Of a stretch of 64,000 nucleotides of DNA, positions 50,810 to 62,202 are shown piece by piece. The notes under the pieces are model-generated. The model saw only the letters and a list, made by a program, of their open reading frames with translations. It ran no database searches and was not told the DNA's origin. Positions within the stretch are counted from its first letter, which is position 1, and each line of letters starts with the position of its first letter. Source of the DNA: Sternotherus odoratus (taxonomy: Eukaryota > Chordata > Testudines > Kinosternidae); NCBI GenBank assembly GCA_032164245.1, contig JAVMKO010000001.1, positions 84,085,892 to 84,149,891 of the forward strand. Direction: 5' to 3'. The position numbers and the translations under genes were made by a program.

Positions 50810-51970
50810 ATAATCGGGGCTTAGGTGCCTAAATCCACCATTGAGGCTCCGCTGGCATTTATACAACTGCCACTCAGTGGCTGACTCAGTCCCCATGGTT
50901 CCTAAGTTTCTCCCAGTGGGCTTTGCAATGCCATGTAAGCCCTGATGCTGCCCCACAGCTAGTGAGCGGCTCAAAGCCCCAGTTCAAGCCAAGCCCCCAA
51001 ATCAAGATTCTCCATCGAGGCAGAGAAACGCCTGATTCACTAATTTGGGGCCTGATCATGTGGGTGTCCTCAAAGAACGCCTAAGACCCAATAGATGTCA
51101 CTAATAGATGGTAGACAGGAGGGCCTGCTGCAGACTAAATGGGGGCAGCATAACACCTGCACAAGACAGAGCTAGGGGCACAGGGCCTATGTGAGAGAGG
51201 CATCGAGCGTGAGGAGGAGACACAGATAGGTCTACATTGTAACACACACACACACAGACACACAGTCTCAGAACCTGCATCTACAGGCTTGGGCTCATGC
51301 TACAGTGCTAACAATAGCTGTGTAGCGGTCCCCATCTCAGCTGGAGCATGGGCTCTGAAACCCATCCCCTTCCCCAAGCTTCAGGGCCTAAGCTCCAGGT
51401 GGGAGCCAAGTGAGAGGAGCTTCTTGGCTATTTTTAGTACCACAGCATGAGGCCTACAAGACTATGTCTATAGACCCTGGGCTCTGAGACTCACTGCTGC
51501 AGGGTTTGGGGCTTGTTTCCCTTCCCCCTCCTCTGTGCAGTGTAGATATCCAGAGAGATAGATGGTTTTAGAGGCTCGGGCATGGATTACCTCAGCAGCT
51601 GCCCTGGTTTAGGTACCTAACTCCCGGGAAGACACTTACCTCTGCCCTGTCAGGTGCCTAAGCAGCTGAGCTGGAGTGCCTTGCTAAGCCCTTCTCCTCA
51701 GCATTTCACTCCTGACTAGCTTAAGTGGCTCCCTCCTCAGCTTGCTGGAGCCTGAGGATCCCTTTCATAGGTGTCTACCTCCCTGTGCATTGTACTGGGA
51801 ACCTGGGCACCTAGCTCAGGGCCAAGGACTCCAATGGGCAGTAATTAAACCCAGGGATTAAGTGCTGCAACACCTGTCTCTCCAAGATAGAGGTAATAAC
51901 ACTTCCCTACCTCAAAGGAGAGTTATGAGGACAACTGCATGAAAGCTTGTGAGGTGCTCAGATGCACACT
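50810..51970. repeat. Unclassified long dispersed repeat
   Basis: Words such as GGGCTTAGGTGCCTAAATCC, CCACAGCTAGTGAGCGGC and AATTTGGGGCCTGATCATG belong to a diffuse turtle repeat I have no secure name for. Its 3' half (about 51690-51850, AGCTTAAGTGGCTCCCTCCT) resembles 57000-57150. A CA run lies at 51242-51256. No coding frame. Confidence 0.45.
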
Positions 51971-52795
51971 GTGATAATGAGGGATCACAGGAGTACCTTA
52001 GCCAGATAGATTATAGACCTTAATCTGGCTACCATCCTGCAGCATCCTGACACATTCCCAACAGTCTGCCATGCCTAATGTACCACATAATGTAGGGAGG
52101 TGGCAGTCCAGTCTGACTAGGCCCCTTTGGGGTGAGGAGGAGTCAGTCCACCAGCAGTGTTACAGCAATCCCATAATGGGCTGGACTAGATATAGACCAC
52201 ACCTGGCAAGAGGGATTGACCCCCTCAACCCCATCTTTCAGGCAATGTTCTAAGGGAGTGAAGAGGCAAGAAGTCAAGGGAAGCTAGTCCCAACCCTGGG
52301 CTGGAGGAAATAGGACTCACGCGCTGTGCTCTGAGGACTCACATCTTGCACCATGCTTGCCCTCTGCTCAAGAGTTTGAGATGTCACACCATGGTCCCCA
52401 TTTGCTGCTAAGCCCTGCATCACACGTCAATGCATGCCACTGGTGCCCTCACAGCACACTGACGGCATGTACTGGTCCATTTGCCCAGAAGACCCCACAG
52501 CCTGCCTTGGGGATATACTATAAGACTAATACACTACTTGTTTTAAAATAAGGAGAACCCCATACTTCATCTGAAAGGGATTGTGTTGAGATTGTGTCTG
52601 ATGTTAGGGAGCCTGGTGTTTGAGAATCTGCTAGTGGTAGACTCCCCCGTTTACTGAGAAAGTTCTTTGACCCTGCTTCTAAGAAACCTTTGATTACAAT
52701 ATTGTGTAACTTGGTGATATCTTGCTCTAGTTCTTCTGTAGCAATTTGTTTGCCACTAGCTTCTAGTCTATAATCATACAAACTTTGTACTATTC
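51971..52795. other. No gene seen
   Basis: A minus-strand frame at 52781-52518 (87 codons) has varied composition but no domain I recognise, no splice context that I trust, and is probably chance. Confidence 0.4.
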
Positions 52796-52860
52796 TCCTA
52801 GGAGATCTCAGAAACTAAGCAGGATCAACCAGTAATTTGATGGGAGGGTTTAAAAAAGTC
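52796..52860 (+). mobile_element. 5S rRNA-derived SINE fragment
   Basis: GATCTCAGAAACTAAGCAGG and AGTAATTTGATGGGAG correspond to the internal promoter region and following segment of 5S rRNA, with substitutions and a deletion. This suggests a fragment of a 5S-derived SINE and not a functional 5S gene. Confidence 0.6.
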
Positions 52861-54284
52861 CACACGTGCTGCCAAAGGGTGCTATTTTATTTTGTGTTTC
52901 TAATACTGTGTCTGAGAGGTACAAAAGTGCTAAGCCATAAAGCCAAAACAATGACTCAGCTAGATCAAATACAATACAGCCCCAACCAGAACCAAAGGAT
53001 CCCACACAGAGGCAAACCACAGAGCCCCCATCCCACCCCCTTAAGGTAAAGAGGGGTCCGTTTTCACTTAATATGAAGTGTGTAGGGATGAAAATGGGAC
53101 TATAAAGATCAAAGACGAGAGTGGGGGAGAAAAGGCTCAAAACAATGGGTAAGGATAAGCCAGTCAAAATAAGTGTGCCTTAAGTGCAGGCAACCACGGA
53201 GGCCAGAAGACCTTCTCCAGGAGAGAGTTCCACATGAGAGGAGCTTTGAGTGAGAGAGCCCTCTGTCCAAGACCAGCCAGTGAGTGGAGCCCAGCCAGCC
53301 ATAACTGCTAGGCAAAGGGAATAAACATTGTGCCTATTACCTTCTTATCTACATCATGTGTGTTTACCTGGAGACCTGCACACTGTGTATGTATGATTTA
53401 CAGAAAGAAGTCTGTAGCTAGCCATAACAACACGTGCCTTCACAACCAGCTGCCATCCCAGACGGCGTCTGCTTTGCCAGCTGAAAAGAAAATACACACT
53501 TCTGTAGTGCTAAGGAAGGAGCTGGTGAAACCAGGTGTCTAGATTTTGGAGATGCTAACTCTAATGAATAGCAGCTCTGGGGCAGTTGGAGTCTCAGTTC
53601 CATCCTGGCTCATTTGCACAGCTCTAGCGGCACAAGGAAGCTGGTTTAACATATCGCCTAGGATACGGGGGATGCCCAGCTGGTGTAAAGCTGGCATCAT
53701 TGCTCTGTCTACCAACCCCTCTCAGCCCTGAGGTAGGCAGTCTGGGTGGGAAAAGGGGGCACGACTAGACGGTTGCTGTGCTCTGGCTAGTCCTAGCTCC
53801 CAGAACTGCTCCCTGGGGCTGTTGGAGGCCAAGTGTTGAGTTACAGCAGCCTGGGGGTCCTAGTTAGCCCCAGAATCCATAACTACCTTTGCCCTGCTCC
53901 TAAGCAATGCTGAGGCAGCACAGGATCGGGACCTCGGTCTTCATTTACAAAATTGAACAAGACAGCCATCGTGACAAGAGGCCTTCTCAGGCTGGACCTC
54001 TGTTCAAGCCCCGTGGGCTCATCATTTGTCCCACCCACCTGTCAGTCATGCAGGAATGAACCATTTTGTTGGGCTAGGTCACCTACTCTGGCTCCTTCCC
54101 CAACTTTTCCACCCTAGTTTTACATGGATGAGATATGTTCAGTTTCACTTGTTTTGCATATGCCTGGGCTTAGGGGGATGAGTGTGTGTGACCAGTTGCA
54201 TATAATTCTCTTAGATGTATGCTTATGAATAATTCATTAAGAGCTGTATCAACTGGTTATTTAATCTGTCCTGTTAATTAGAAC
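52861..54284. other. No gene seen
   Basis: No recognised repeat or coding evidence. The 105-codon minus frame at 53167-52850 is not like any known protein. Confidence 0.45.
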
Positions 54285-54425
54285 CACGTGATGAAGGGAG
54301 CTAGAGCTTTCTGTAATTATGCCCCTGGACAATGCAATGCGCTTCCAACTACCATTTGCAATCCCAGGTTTATGTCGACACTTGAAAGTAGGCTAAAGAA
54401 ATATAGGTTAGCTGCTACTTTTAAT
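54285..54425 (+). mobile_element. L2-like LINE ORF2 C-terminal remnant
   Basis: The frame reads FCNYAPGQCNALPTTICNPR, then a STLESRLKKYRL-like end. This matches the pattern APxxWNxLPxxIR, then TFKSxLKTxLF, at the C-terminus of L2-type LINE proteins. Very old and short. Confidence 0.5.
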
Positions 54426-55720
54426 TGCTCTTTGTTACGGAGATTGTTATGGAGTTTCATTGTACCATGCTCTGGGATTCTTCTGCCCAGTGCACTTTAT
54501 AAGCACAGTTTGATGACAAATGTGCATGTGTTACTCCTTGTATAAATAAAAGCATGAAACCAAAAATATTTCATCTAGACAAAATACATCAAGCTCATTG
54601 GACAGAACAAGATGGTGGGTCACATATGGCTCTCAGGTGCACTGATGCAATGCCAGAGTAACTTCTCCGGGTCAAGGTCTGCGGTTCTGACACAAGCTAA
54701 ATTCCCCCTTGATTTAGCAGAGAGTTTTGCTTGAGAGAAAAAGAAAGGCAGAATTCAGTGAGTTGTGGGCTGGATCCAACCGCTATGGAAGTCAAGGGAA
54801 AGAGCCCCACTGACTCCAGCGGGACTTGGATCAGGCCCTGTGTTCTGTGCGATCAAAGGAGTTACACGGATATAAATTCACAGTAACGGAGCACTGAACA
54901 CTGAGGTCTTAACTCAGTTTGTTCTCAGTATTTATTCTCTCCTACTGCCTTTGAAGTCAAAGGGCATGTTGTTTGCCTGTGTATAGAATGAGTAAGGACT
55001 ACGGGATGCTGTCTGGTGACTGTCACTTCAGTAAGACAGGTACAGACCATAAGCACCAGGCAATAGGAGCTTTTCCTGAGCAGACTGTACTGGAGCCATG
55101 ATCTCTTTGCAGTCTATCAGAAGTTATCTACATTAGATAAGCAGGGGCGCTCCCAGTCAGTAGATCCCCACATCAAAGCTAAGGTAAACACTTCTTTATG
55201 ATTCTCTAGCTGCTAATGTCTTCTCAGTGAATCACAGTGGGAGTCTGTTCCCAGTTTGTCAATGTTTATATTCTTTCAGAATGCTCAGAGTTGACTCTTG
55301 ACATCATTGGGCAATGGGGCATGAGGGAATGACTAAGGCACAACTTGCTGGTTCTTGTTAGCCAGGGAGATTTGCCTAAACCCAGAGTCTGAATTCCATG
55401 GGAACACAGAACTAAACGACTTCAAATTTTGATTAGTTTCCACAGATGTGTGTAGGGGAGGCAGGGAGACAGAAGCCCGAGGGCAAAATCTACAATGGAT
55501 ACATTTGCATGAGAATGGAGCCCTCCAAGGTGACCCAGACATAACTTAATAAGAACATGATCAGTGACTGCAAACAAACAGGGGTAGGAGGGCCCTGCAG
55601 CACATACTATAATGGTTTGCCTCCTCCCTACTCTTTTACACCTCCTGATAGCCAGATTCACTCATGTGACATCACCCCCATCCTGGAAACATCCCGCAGC
55701 ATGTTGGCGCGGATATGCAG
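54426..55720. other. No gene seen
   Basis: Contains a dispersed palindromic motif at about 54768-54842 (GGCTGGATCCAACC, then GGACTTGGATCAGGCCC). Otherwise unremarkable. Confidence 0.45.
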
Positions 55721-55724
55721 CATG

Positions 55725-56212
55725 TAAGGAAAAGAGGAGACTACGGGGATATGATAGAGGTCTATAAAATTATGAGTTGTGTGGAGAAAGTGAATACGGA
55801 AAAGTTATTTACTTGTTCCCATAATATAAGAACTAGGGGAACACCAAGTGAAATTAATGGGCAGCAGGTTTAAAACAAATAAAAGGAAGTTTTTCACACA
55901 GTGCACAGTCAACCTGTGGAACTCCTTGCCTGAGGAGGTTGTGAAGGCTAGGATTATAACAGGGTTTAAAAGAGAACTGGATAAATTCATGGAGGTTAAG
56001 TCCATTAATGGTTATTAGCCAGGATGAGTAAGGAATGGTGTCCCTAGCCTCTGTTTGTCATAGGGGGGTGATGGATGGCAGGAAAGAGATTGCTTGATCA
56101 TTACCTGTTAGGTTCACTCACTCTGGGGCACCTGGCAATGGCCACTGTCTGTAGACAGGATACTGGACTGGATGGACCTTTGGACTGACCCAGTATGGTC
56201 ATTCTTATGATA
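55725..56212 (+). mobile_element. CR1-clade LINE 3' end (TTCTTATG family)
   Basis: From GGAGACTACGGGGATATGAT through CACAGTGCACAGTCAACCTG and GGATGGACCTTTGGACTGAC to GTATGGTCATTCTTATGAT. Same family as 20655-22345, with only the last 490 bp kept. Confidence 0.9.
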
Positions 56213-56689
56213 GAGAACAGGACATTCACAGTTCTCTTAAAGCTATTGTTCCAGCTTGTCAGCAGATCCATAGAAACACCCCTTCTTAGGTTCCAAATCT
56301 CTATAGTTTTTGTAATAGTAATATGGCAGGGTTGTCTGCTCAAGTGCCTCTTTGAGGTGACTCACTCTGCCTCATTTTCCCTCTGGGTCTTTAGTAGTCA
56401 GCGGCCACCTCCATCATGGTCCTGTGCTGTGGTGATGTAGCCCTCCGCATAAGTAAGATCCACCCATTTCAGGGTATCAGAATCCAAAAGAAGTAACTGT
56501 ATAACTAACTCCAAACTCTACTCCTGGCAACTCTCCCAGAGGTCTTCAATTAGTCTTGTATCAGTGCTTTCTGCACCTGGTGGTAAAGTTTGAGATCTTG
56601 GTCAATTTCTGGTCCCACTCCTTAGCTGGCCCCAGCAGTTCAGCTTCTACAGGAGAGATGGAGGGTGACGTGCCCTCCACCATCAAACT
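56213..56689. other. No gene seen
   Basis: No recognised features. Confidence 0.4.
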
Positions 56690-56775
56690 ACCTCCATAGC
56701 TCAGTGGTTACAACACCTCTTCTGAGAGGTGGAAGACTCCCTGTTCAAATTCTCTCTCCCCTGGTCAGGTAGAAA
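56690..56775 (+). mobile_element. tRNA-like SINE head
   Basis: CATAGCTCAGTGGTTACAAC (box A-like), GAGAGGTGGAAGACTCC and GTTCAAATTCT (box B-like) give a tRNA-derived SINE head. The arms do not pair into a full cloverleaf that I could confirm, so it is not called as a tRNA gene. Confidence 0.55.
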
Positions 56776-56929
56776 GGGGGGTGGCAATTTTCCACCCCTC
56801 AGGTGAGTGCTTCACCCCCAGGGATAAAAGTTGGATGGGGGACAGTGGCTCTTCTCCAGTAATTTTGTGTGGAGAGATGTAAACATTTAACTCATACCTG
56901 CAAGAAACATCTTAGGCACCTAAGGTCCC
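56776..56929. other. No gene seen
   Basis: Short spacer between repeats with no recognised content. Confidence 0.3.
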
Positions 56930-57245
56930 TGACTCCAGGCGACAGGTTCCCATTCATGGATCACTAGCAGGGACAGGTGCCTCCCAGCAATCTAAGTTTA
57001 GCACACCCTGTAGTCAGCTTCTCCCCTTGGCTAGCTTGGGTGGCTCCCCGCCTAGCACTCCGTTTTTTGTGGATCACATTCTGAGGCACCCCTCTTGCTT
57101 CCCATTCATTGTTTAGGGAGCCTGGGTGCCTAATGTAGGCTTTGAGGATCGCAGTGGTGAACAGGTCATGATTTTCAAGGCTCCTAGATTTTGCAAGGCT
57201 GAGCATCACAGTGCCTAACATCAAGATCCCTTTATCAGTCCCACT
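56930..57245. repeat. Unclassified dispersed repeat, second copy
   Basis: CTAGCTTGGGTGGCTCCC, GAGCCTGGGTGCCTAATG and similar words match 51690-51850 in the same order and orientation. Confidence 0.45.
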
Positions 57246-59020
57246 GTCAGTCAAGAAGGCAAATCAGTGAGGTTCCTCTCCACCTTCTGCCCCATCCACA
57301 TGTTGCCCTTTTGCCATGTGCACTCAGATGAGCAAGAGAAGCTCATTCAGAGAACCTTCAAATTCTCAATTGTCTGTGTTTACTTTCTAGTGAGCACAGA
57401 ACAGGAAACTTTAATCAGGTCAGCAGTACATTCCTTTCTCCCCCCTTTCATAACTCCAGGTATTGAGGGTTTGAATGCACATCGGCTTGTCTTTGCAAGG
57501 CAGCGAGTTAAGCAGCTCATTCCTTGAGCATGAAAGATTAGAAAGCCTGTAGGCAAAAGAAATGGGAAAGACCAACGTCCATCAACCACCAGTTCCCTGC
57601 TACAGCAGAAAAATCAAATCATGTGGCCTAAATCCGTCTGAGTCAAAAAAAAAAAAAAAAAATCTCTCTCTGCTCAAGGCCCTAGAGCAAGACAAGCTCT
57701 CCAAGGTTCCTGCCAGTATGTCATGGGAGGCAATTCCTTCCAACACCAAACATGGCCATCAGTTCACCTGCATGCATGGCAGTAAGAATCATTATGGTTA
57801 GTTTATCTCACTTATATCTGGAGATACCATTAGTATCCAAGTAAATGCCCATATTTCCCCCTCCCCATCATTCTACCAGGACTTCCTAGGGCAGGGAATT
57901 CCAAATCTTGATTACTTTTAAGGGGGGGGGAGCCCCCCTGTTTCCCTCCCCCTGCATTTTCTCTAAACTTCATTATTTTTTAATTTCCAGGAATGGCCCT
58001 TTGTTTTTCTGTTGCTGCTTAGTTCTCCTAGATCCCTACCCAGGACTTTATGATCCCCTGAAGGTACATCAAAAATTGCATGACAATCTAAGCACTGTTA
58101 GGGGGTTAATACAATTTAGCTGTGAAAACATGTTTTTTTTGTAGATGACAACATAGCCATGAAAAAAATCAAGGAAGCTGAAGTAATTTCACTGTACAGA
58201 ATCTTTTGTTGTGTTGGACAGAGATGGGTCAGAGCTTCCTTTTAATTTCCTTCCTCTTGGGGCAATGGCTGCCCACTGTGAGAGAGGGAACAGAATGGGA
58301 AGCTATTTCCAGATGTGCTGAGCCCCCTCCATTCCGACAGTCTGCAGTAAGGGGTGAGGGTGTTCAGCACATTGCAGGATCAGGCCCTGAATGCTTTTCC
58401 AAATACCAGTGTCAAGCAAAGATATATTCCAAAACAGGAACTCGTTTGTGTGTGTTCTGATTGCTTATGTGCCCATCATACAGCATAATCAAACTGCTCC
58501 CCACCCTCAACTCAATCATCCAACCACCACCAACAGCAAATCCTCTTCTGGTTAAAAATCTGCCCCCCGTTCACATGCTTACAATACATCCCCTTGCCAG
58601 CTAAGCAGTTAGACTGAGGAGACGTGTCTTGAGCAGGGAGCTTAGTTTGCTGTGATAAACAAAATTCTCTGCTAAAAAAACAAAAATCTGTGGTTTTCCA
58701 TGTGTAAAATAAAACACTGAACTTTAGTCTCCTTAGCCACACTCTATGTAGCTATCAGTTGAACATGTTGTATTGATATATTTACCATTTTTAAAAGCAA
58801 GTTCGAAGCCTAGTAGTACCATCAATTTTTATAATACAATTTATAGAATTGCAATTTGTATTTCTGACACATACCAAATAGTTCCATGTCTGTACTCTAT
58901 TTTCAGCACATTATTTTTTTAATGTACAAAAAATAAAGTTCCTGCTGTCAGCTCTGGGCAGCAGGGCTTCGACTGATGACCCTGGGTGGCGGGTCTCGGG
59001 CTGTCAGCTGAAATCTTATT
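57246..59020. other. No gene seen
   Basis: Contains a poly-A run at about 57643-57661 and a G run near 57921. No coding or family evidence. Confidence 0.45.
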
Positions 59021-59026
59021 AAAATA

Positions 59027-59928
59027 CTAGCATAAGTGCCCGGCGCTGCTCGGGTCAGTCGGAGGTGGGGAGGTGGCAGACAGCTGACACCCCCTGACCA
59101 ACCCCAACACCCACCCCTCACCCCTCACCCACCCCGATACCTTCCCACCCCCCCAAGCAAACCCAACACCCCCACCTCACCCCCCGCCCAAACCCGACAC
59201 CCCCACCTCACTTACCGTCCCACCAAACCCAACTCAGATCCGTCGCAGGCGGGGAGGGGGCCCAGAGCCGAGGGATTCCGGGGACCTTCGCAGGTGGGGG
59301 GGGGGCACAGAGCTGATGGATTCTGGGGTTCTGTTTGGAGGGGGGAGGGGCAGAGAACTGAGGGATCTCCGGGGTTCCGTTGGGAGGGGGGAGGGGCAGT
59401 GAGCTGAGTGATCTCCGGGGTTCCGTTGGAGGGGGGAGGGGCAGTGAGCTGAGTGATCTCCGGGGTTCCGTTGGAGGAGGGAGGGGCAGAGAACTGAGGG
59501 ATCTCCAGGGTTCCGTTGGGAGGGGGGAGGGGCAGTGAGCTGAGTGATCTCCAGGGTTCCGTTGGAGGAGGGAGGGGCAGTGAGCTGAGGGATCTCCGGG
59601 GTTCCGTTGGGAGGGGGGAGGGGCAGAGAACTGAGGGATCTCCGGGGTTCCGTTGGAGGAGGGAGGGGTGAGCTGAGCGAGTGAGGTGTCTGTTGGAGGG
59701 GGGTATTATGACATCATCACCACCTAACCGCCCAGCCGATGTGATTGGCCCTGAAAGACGTTCACCCCTGGGGGGCGTCAGAGGTGAGATCCAAAAATTT
59801 TTCGACCCTTACCAGCATCTAGACCCCAAGACCCCTCAGTGTACCAAATTTCAAGTCTCTGGCTCAAACGGTGCGGGAGGACTTCGCAGTCATACGTACA
59901 TACACCACTTGACTTTTATATATATAGA
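59027..59928 (-). mobile_element. Non-autonomous Helitron, 902 bp, inverted relative to 38665-39339
   Basis: On the minus strand it starts TCTATATATATAAAAGTC (59928) and ends in CTAG at 59030-59027 with the same CCCG-N8-CGGG hairpin. Flanking bases are A and T as expected. The 5' edge merges with a GATA run (59925-59936), so it may be off by a few bases. Interior sequence matches the first copy but has about eight minisatellite units instead of about three. No helicase gene. Confidence 0.9.
59325..59695. repeat. Minisatellite of about 45-bp units inside the Helitron
   Basis: About eight units of GGGTTCCGTTGGAGG, then GGGAGGGGCAG, then GAGCTGAGTGATCTCCG, with alternating variants (GAGAACTGAGGG versus TGAGCTGAGTG). 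Confidence 0.92.
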
Positions 59929-59936
59929 TAGATAGA

Positions 59937-61079
59937 CAGATATAGAATTTGTTTGGCCCACAAAAGGCTGTGCTTAGGCTTATGCAGCTCTCCTGTGCAA
60001 TAAGGTTGGGCACCACTGGAATAAGTGACACTAGTACTTTCATTAAAAATTTAGCAGATCTAGGTTTCCATTTTTTCACAAAAATGTAAAAGACAAAAGA
60101 GATTCTCTATAAAAACATTCATTGTGTTTTCCTGCAGCAAACAGATTTCTAGGATCCCTGATCTTGAGCCATGTCATACATACAGCTCACTAACGTGGGC
60201 ATTTTGTGGACTGCGACCCCAGAGTCCAGGGTCTTCTGCTGAGAGCGATCAACTGCCTGCTACTAGGAGTTCAACTTCGAGGACAGTCAGGAAGAGCATT
60301 CCCACCAACAGCAGCTATCACCGTGGGATGCAGGGTAGAGAGCCGGTCTCAGAGACATCACCGCTTAGCCATCATGGAGGTGAGAGTTTTGTTAAATGAC
60401 ACCACAGAGAGGACCCAAAGAGAAAGCCCCTGAAGAGGAACGAAGCAGCATTGTTTTAGGGGACATATTAAACTGCAACAAATTCCTGGGTCTCACACCC
60501 AAGCTCACATTGTCCACACTGCATACATAGACCCAGATCAACTCAGCCTATCCCAGGCTTCCTAGCACCCTCCCAAGCTGCAGCTGCTCTAGCCCTTTGT
60601 TTATGGTGCACTGAGGGAAAACTTGACTTTCCATCCCCTGGTACTTTACCAGATGTTGTCTCGGACCATCAAGATGTTTTGCTGAGCCGTCTTTTGAGTC
60701 CACATGATCACAGCAACCAGAGCCAACAACATGGAGTAACCATTTGAAGAAATTATCCTGCTTACGCCTTCAGCCCCAGAGCACTCAGGAAACAGGCAGA
60801 GCATCCATGAGATTCCGGTAGACACATCAAAGGCATTTTCTGACTAACAAAGGCACCTGCCAGAGGAGGAGGATGCAGAAACCACCTGTCTGATGCTGCT
60901 CATGACTCTCTGTATAGCCTCTGATGCCCTCTATGTACAGCTCCACTTCTGGAGCAAGGCCAGAGCCACCGACTGGTAGGATCACATTGTCATGCAAGAC
61001 CTCGAATGACCAGCAGCAGCTCCAGAATTTTTGCATGAAGATAGTGACTTTTGTGGAGCTTTGTGAGCAGCTTGCCCCA
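59937..61079. other. Mixed sequence, possibly decayed transposon 5' part
   Basis: No safe frame. The last 300 bp may be the N-terminal half of the Harbinger-type gene that follows, but I could not align it. Confidence 0.35.
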
Positions 61080-61660
61080 ATCTTACAGTGTCAGGCCACA
61101 GGCATGAGGGTGGCCATGCTGGTCCAGAAGCAGGTTGCTCTACCAATCTAGAAGCTGGCCACTCTTGACTGCTACAGATCTGTTGCTAACCAGTTTGGTG
61201 TTGGCAAGTCGACTGTGGTGGTGGAGGTTTCCAACTCACTTTGGAGAGTGATTTACCCAAAGGTGGTGGGTATAAACAACATCCCCAAAGTAATTGCTGG
61301 TTTTCAGAGAATGGGGTTTGCAAACAGCATCAATGGGACCCTTGTGCCCATAGCTCGCCCTCCTCAGTGAGCACAAACCACAAAGGATCCTGCTTCATTG
61401 TTCTGCAGGTCCTTGTCGACCACAAAGGCTGATTTATGGATGCCAGCGTGGGCGATTCACGATGTCAGGGTTTTCATCCAACTGGGAGTCTACCTTCATG
61501 GTCAGGCCAGGACACCATTCCCACTGTTATTCTAGTGATCCCACATACCCCCTTTTGCCTTGGTCTCAAAGGCCCCGGCAAAAAGACAGTTTAATTACAT
61601 TCTCAGTAGGTGTCCAATGAAAGTTGAAGGTGTCTAGGGCAGACGGAAATCCTGCACGTC
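61080..61660 (+). pseudogene. Decayed PIF-Harbinger transposase (HARBI1-like)
   Basis: Plus-strand fragments in shifting frames read KLATLDCYRSVANQFGVGKS (helix-turn-helix region, about 61150-61210), IPKVIAGFQRMGFANSINGT (about 61275-61340), WAIHDVRVFIQLGVYLHGQ (61445-61505), SDPTYPL-like text (61540) and FNYILSRCPMKVEG (61590-61632). They fall in the order of a Harbinger DDE nuclease. In the IDGTH-type motif the first Asp is Asn (SINGT); the Asp of HDxRVF is kept. Stops and frameshifts make it inactive. It could have mobilised elements like 42746-43407, but their terminal repeats cannot be compared because this copy's ends are not found. Confidence 0.85.
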
Positions 61661-61826
61661 TCCCGACCCCTAGTTCTCCTTTCCCTTTTTGCCATCTTTT
61701 ACATGCATGAGGTGCCGCTGCCTGTGTGTGGGGACTGCAGAGGTACATTCAGTTCCCATTGCATGGGTTACCCAACTATGCCATTGTCCAGTGCCTTCCT
61801 GATCTGCAGGACACGGTACTGCAGGG

Positions 61827-62194
61827 CACAGGAGCCAACTTTTGCCAGCGCCAGCGAGTGCTCGCACGCTGCCCCGGTCCTGGCCCCACCCCTTCCCCAA
61901 AGTCTCCACCCAAACTCCGCCCCCTGCTCCTATTGGGCCCCTCCTCAAACCCCCCACCCCACCTCCTCTCCCCAGCACGCCGCATTCCCCCTCCCTCCCA
62001 GGCTTTCCCCCAAAACAGCTGTTTCACGGTACAAGCACTGGGAGGGGAGAGAAGCAGGATGTGGCCGCATGCTCAGGGGAGGAGGTGGAACGGAGGTGAG
62101 TGGGGGTAGGGGGCTGTCAGTGGGTGCTCTACACCCACCAATTTTACCCTGTGTGTGCTTCAGCCCCAGAGCACCCACAGGGTTGGTGCCTATG
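61827..62194. mobile_element. hAT-type miniature element, 368 bp
   Basis: The ends are CACAGGAGCCAACTTTTG and, reversed, CATAGGCACCAACCC. Flanks CTGCAGGG (61819-61826) and CTGCAGAC (62195-62202) match at 6 of 8 bases. The GC-rich body (CCCCACCCCTTCCCC, ACAGCTGTTTCACGG) is a recurring turtle form. No coding content; open frames across it are composition. Confidence 0.78.
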
Positions 62195-62202
62195 CTGCAG
62201 AC

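Noticed and set aside
52518..52781. 87-codon minus-strand frame as a host exon
   Set aside because: No family resemblance and no convincing splice sites were found.
52796..52860. 5S rRNA gene
   Set aside because: Only part of the 5S sequence is present, with substitutions and a deletion.
56690..56775. Possible tRNA gene
   Set aside because: Box-like motifs are present but no clear cloverleaf could be made; a SINE head is more likely.
59036..59407. 123-codon plus-strand frame with Pro/Thr repeats
   Set aside because: Simple-repeat translation inside the Helitron.
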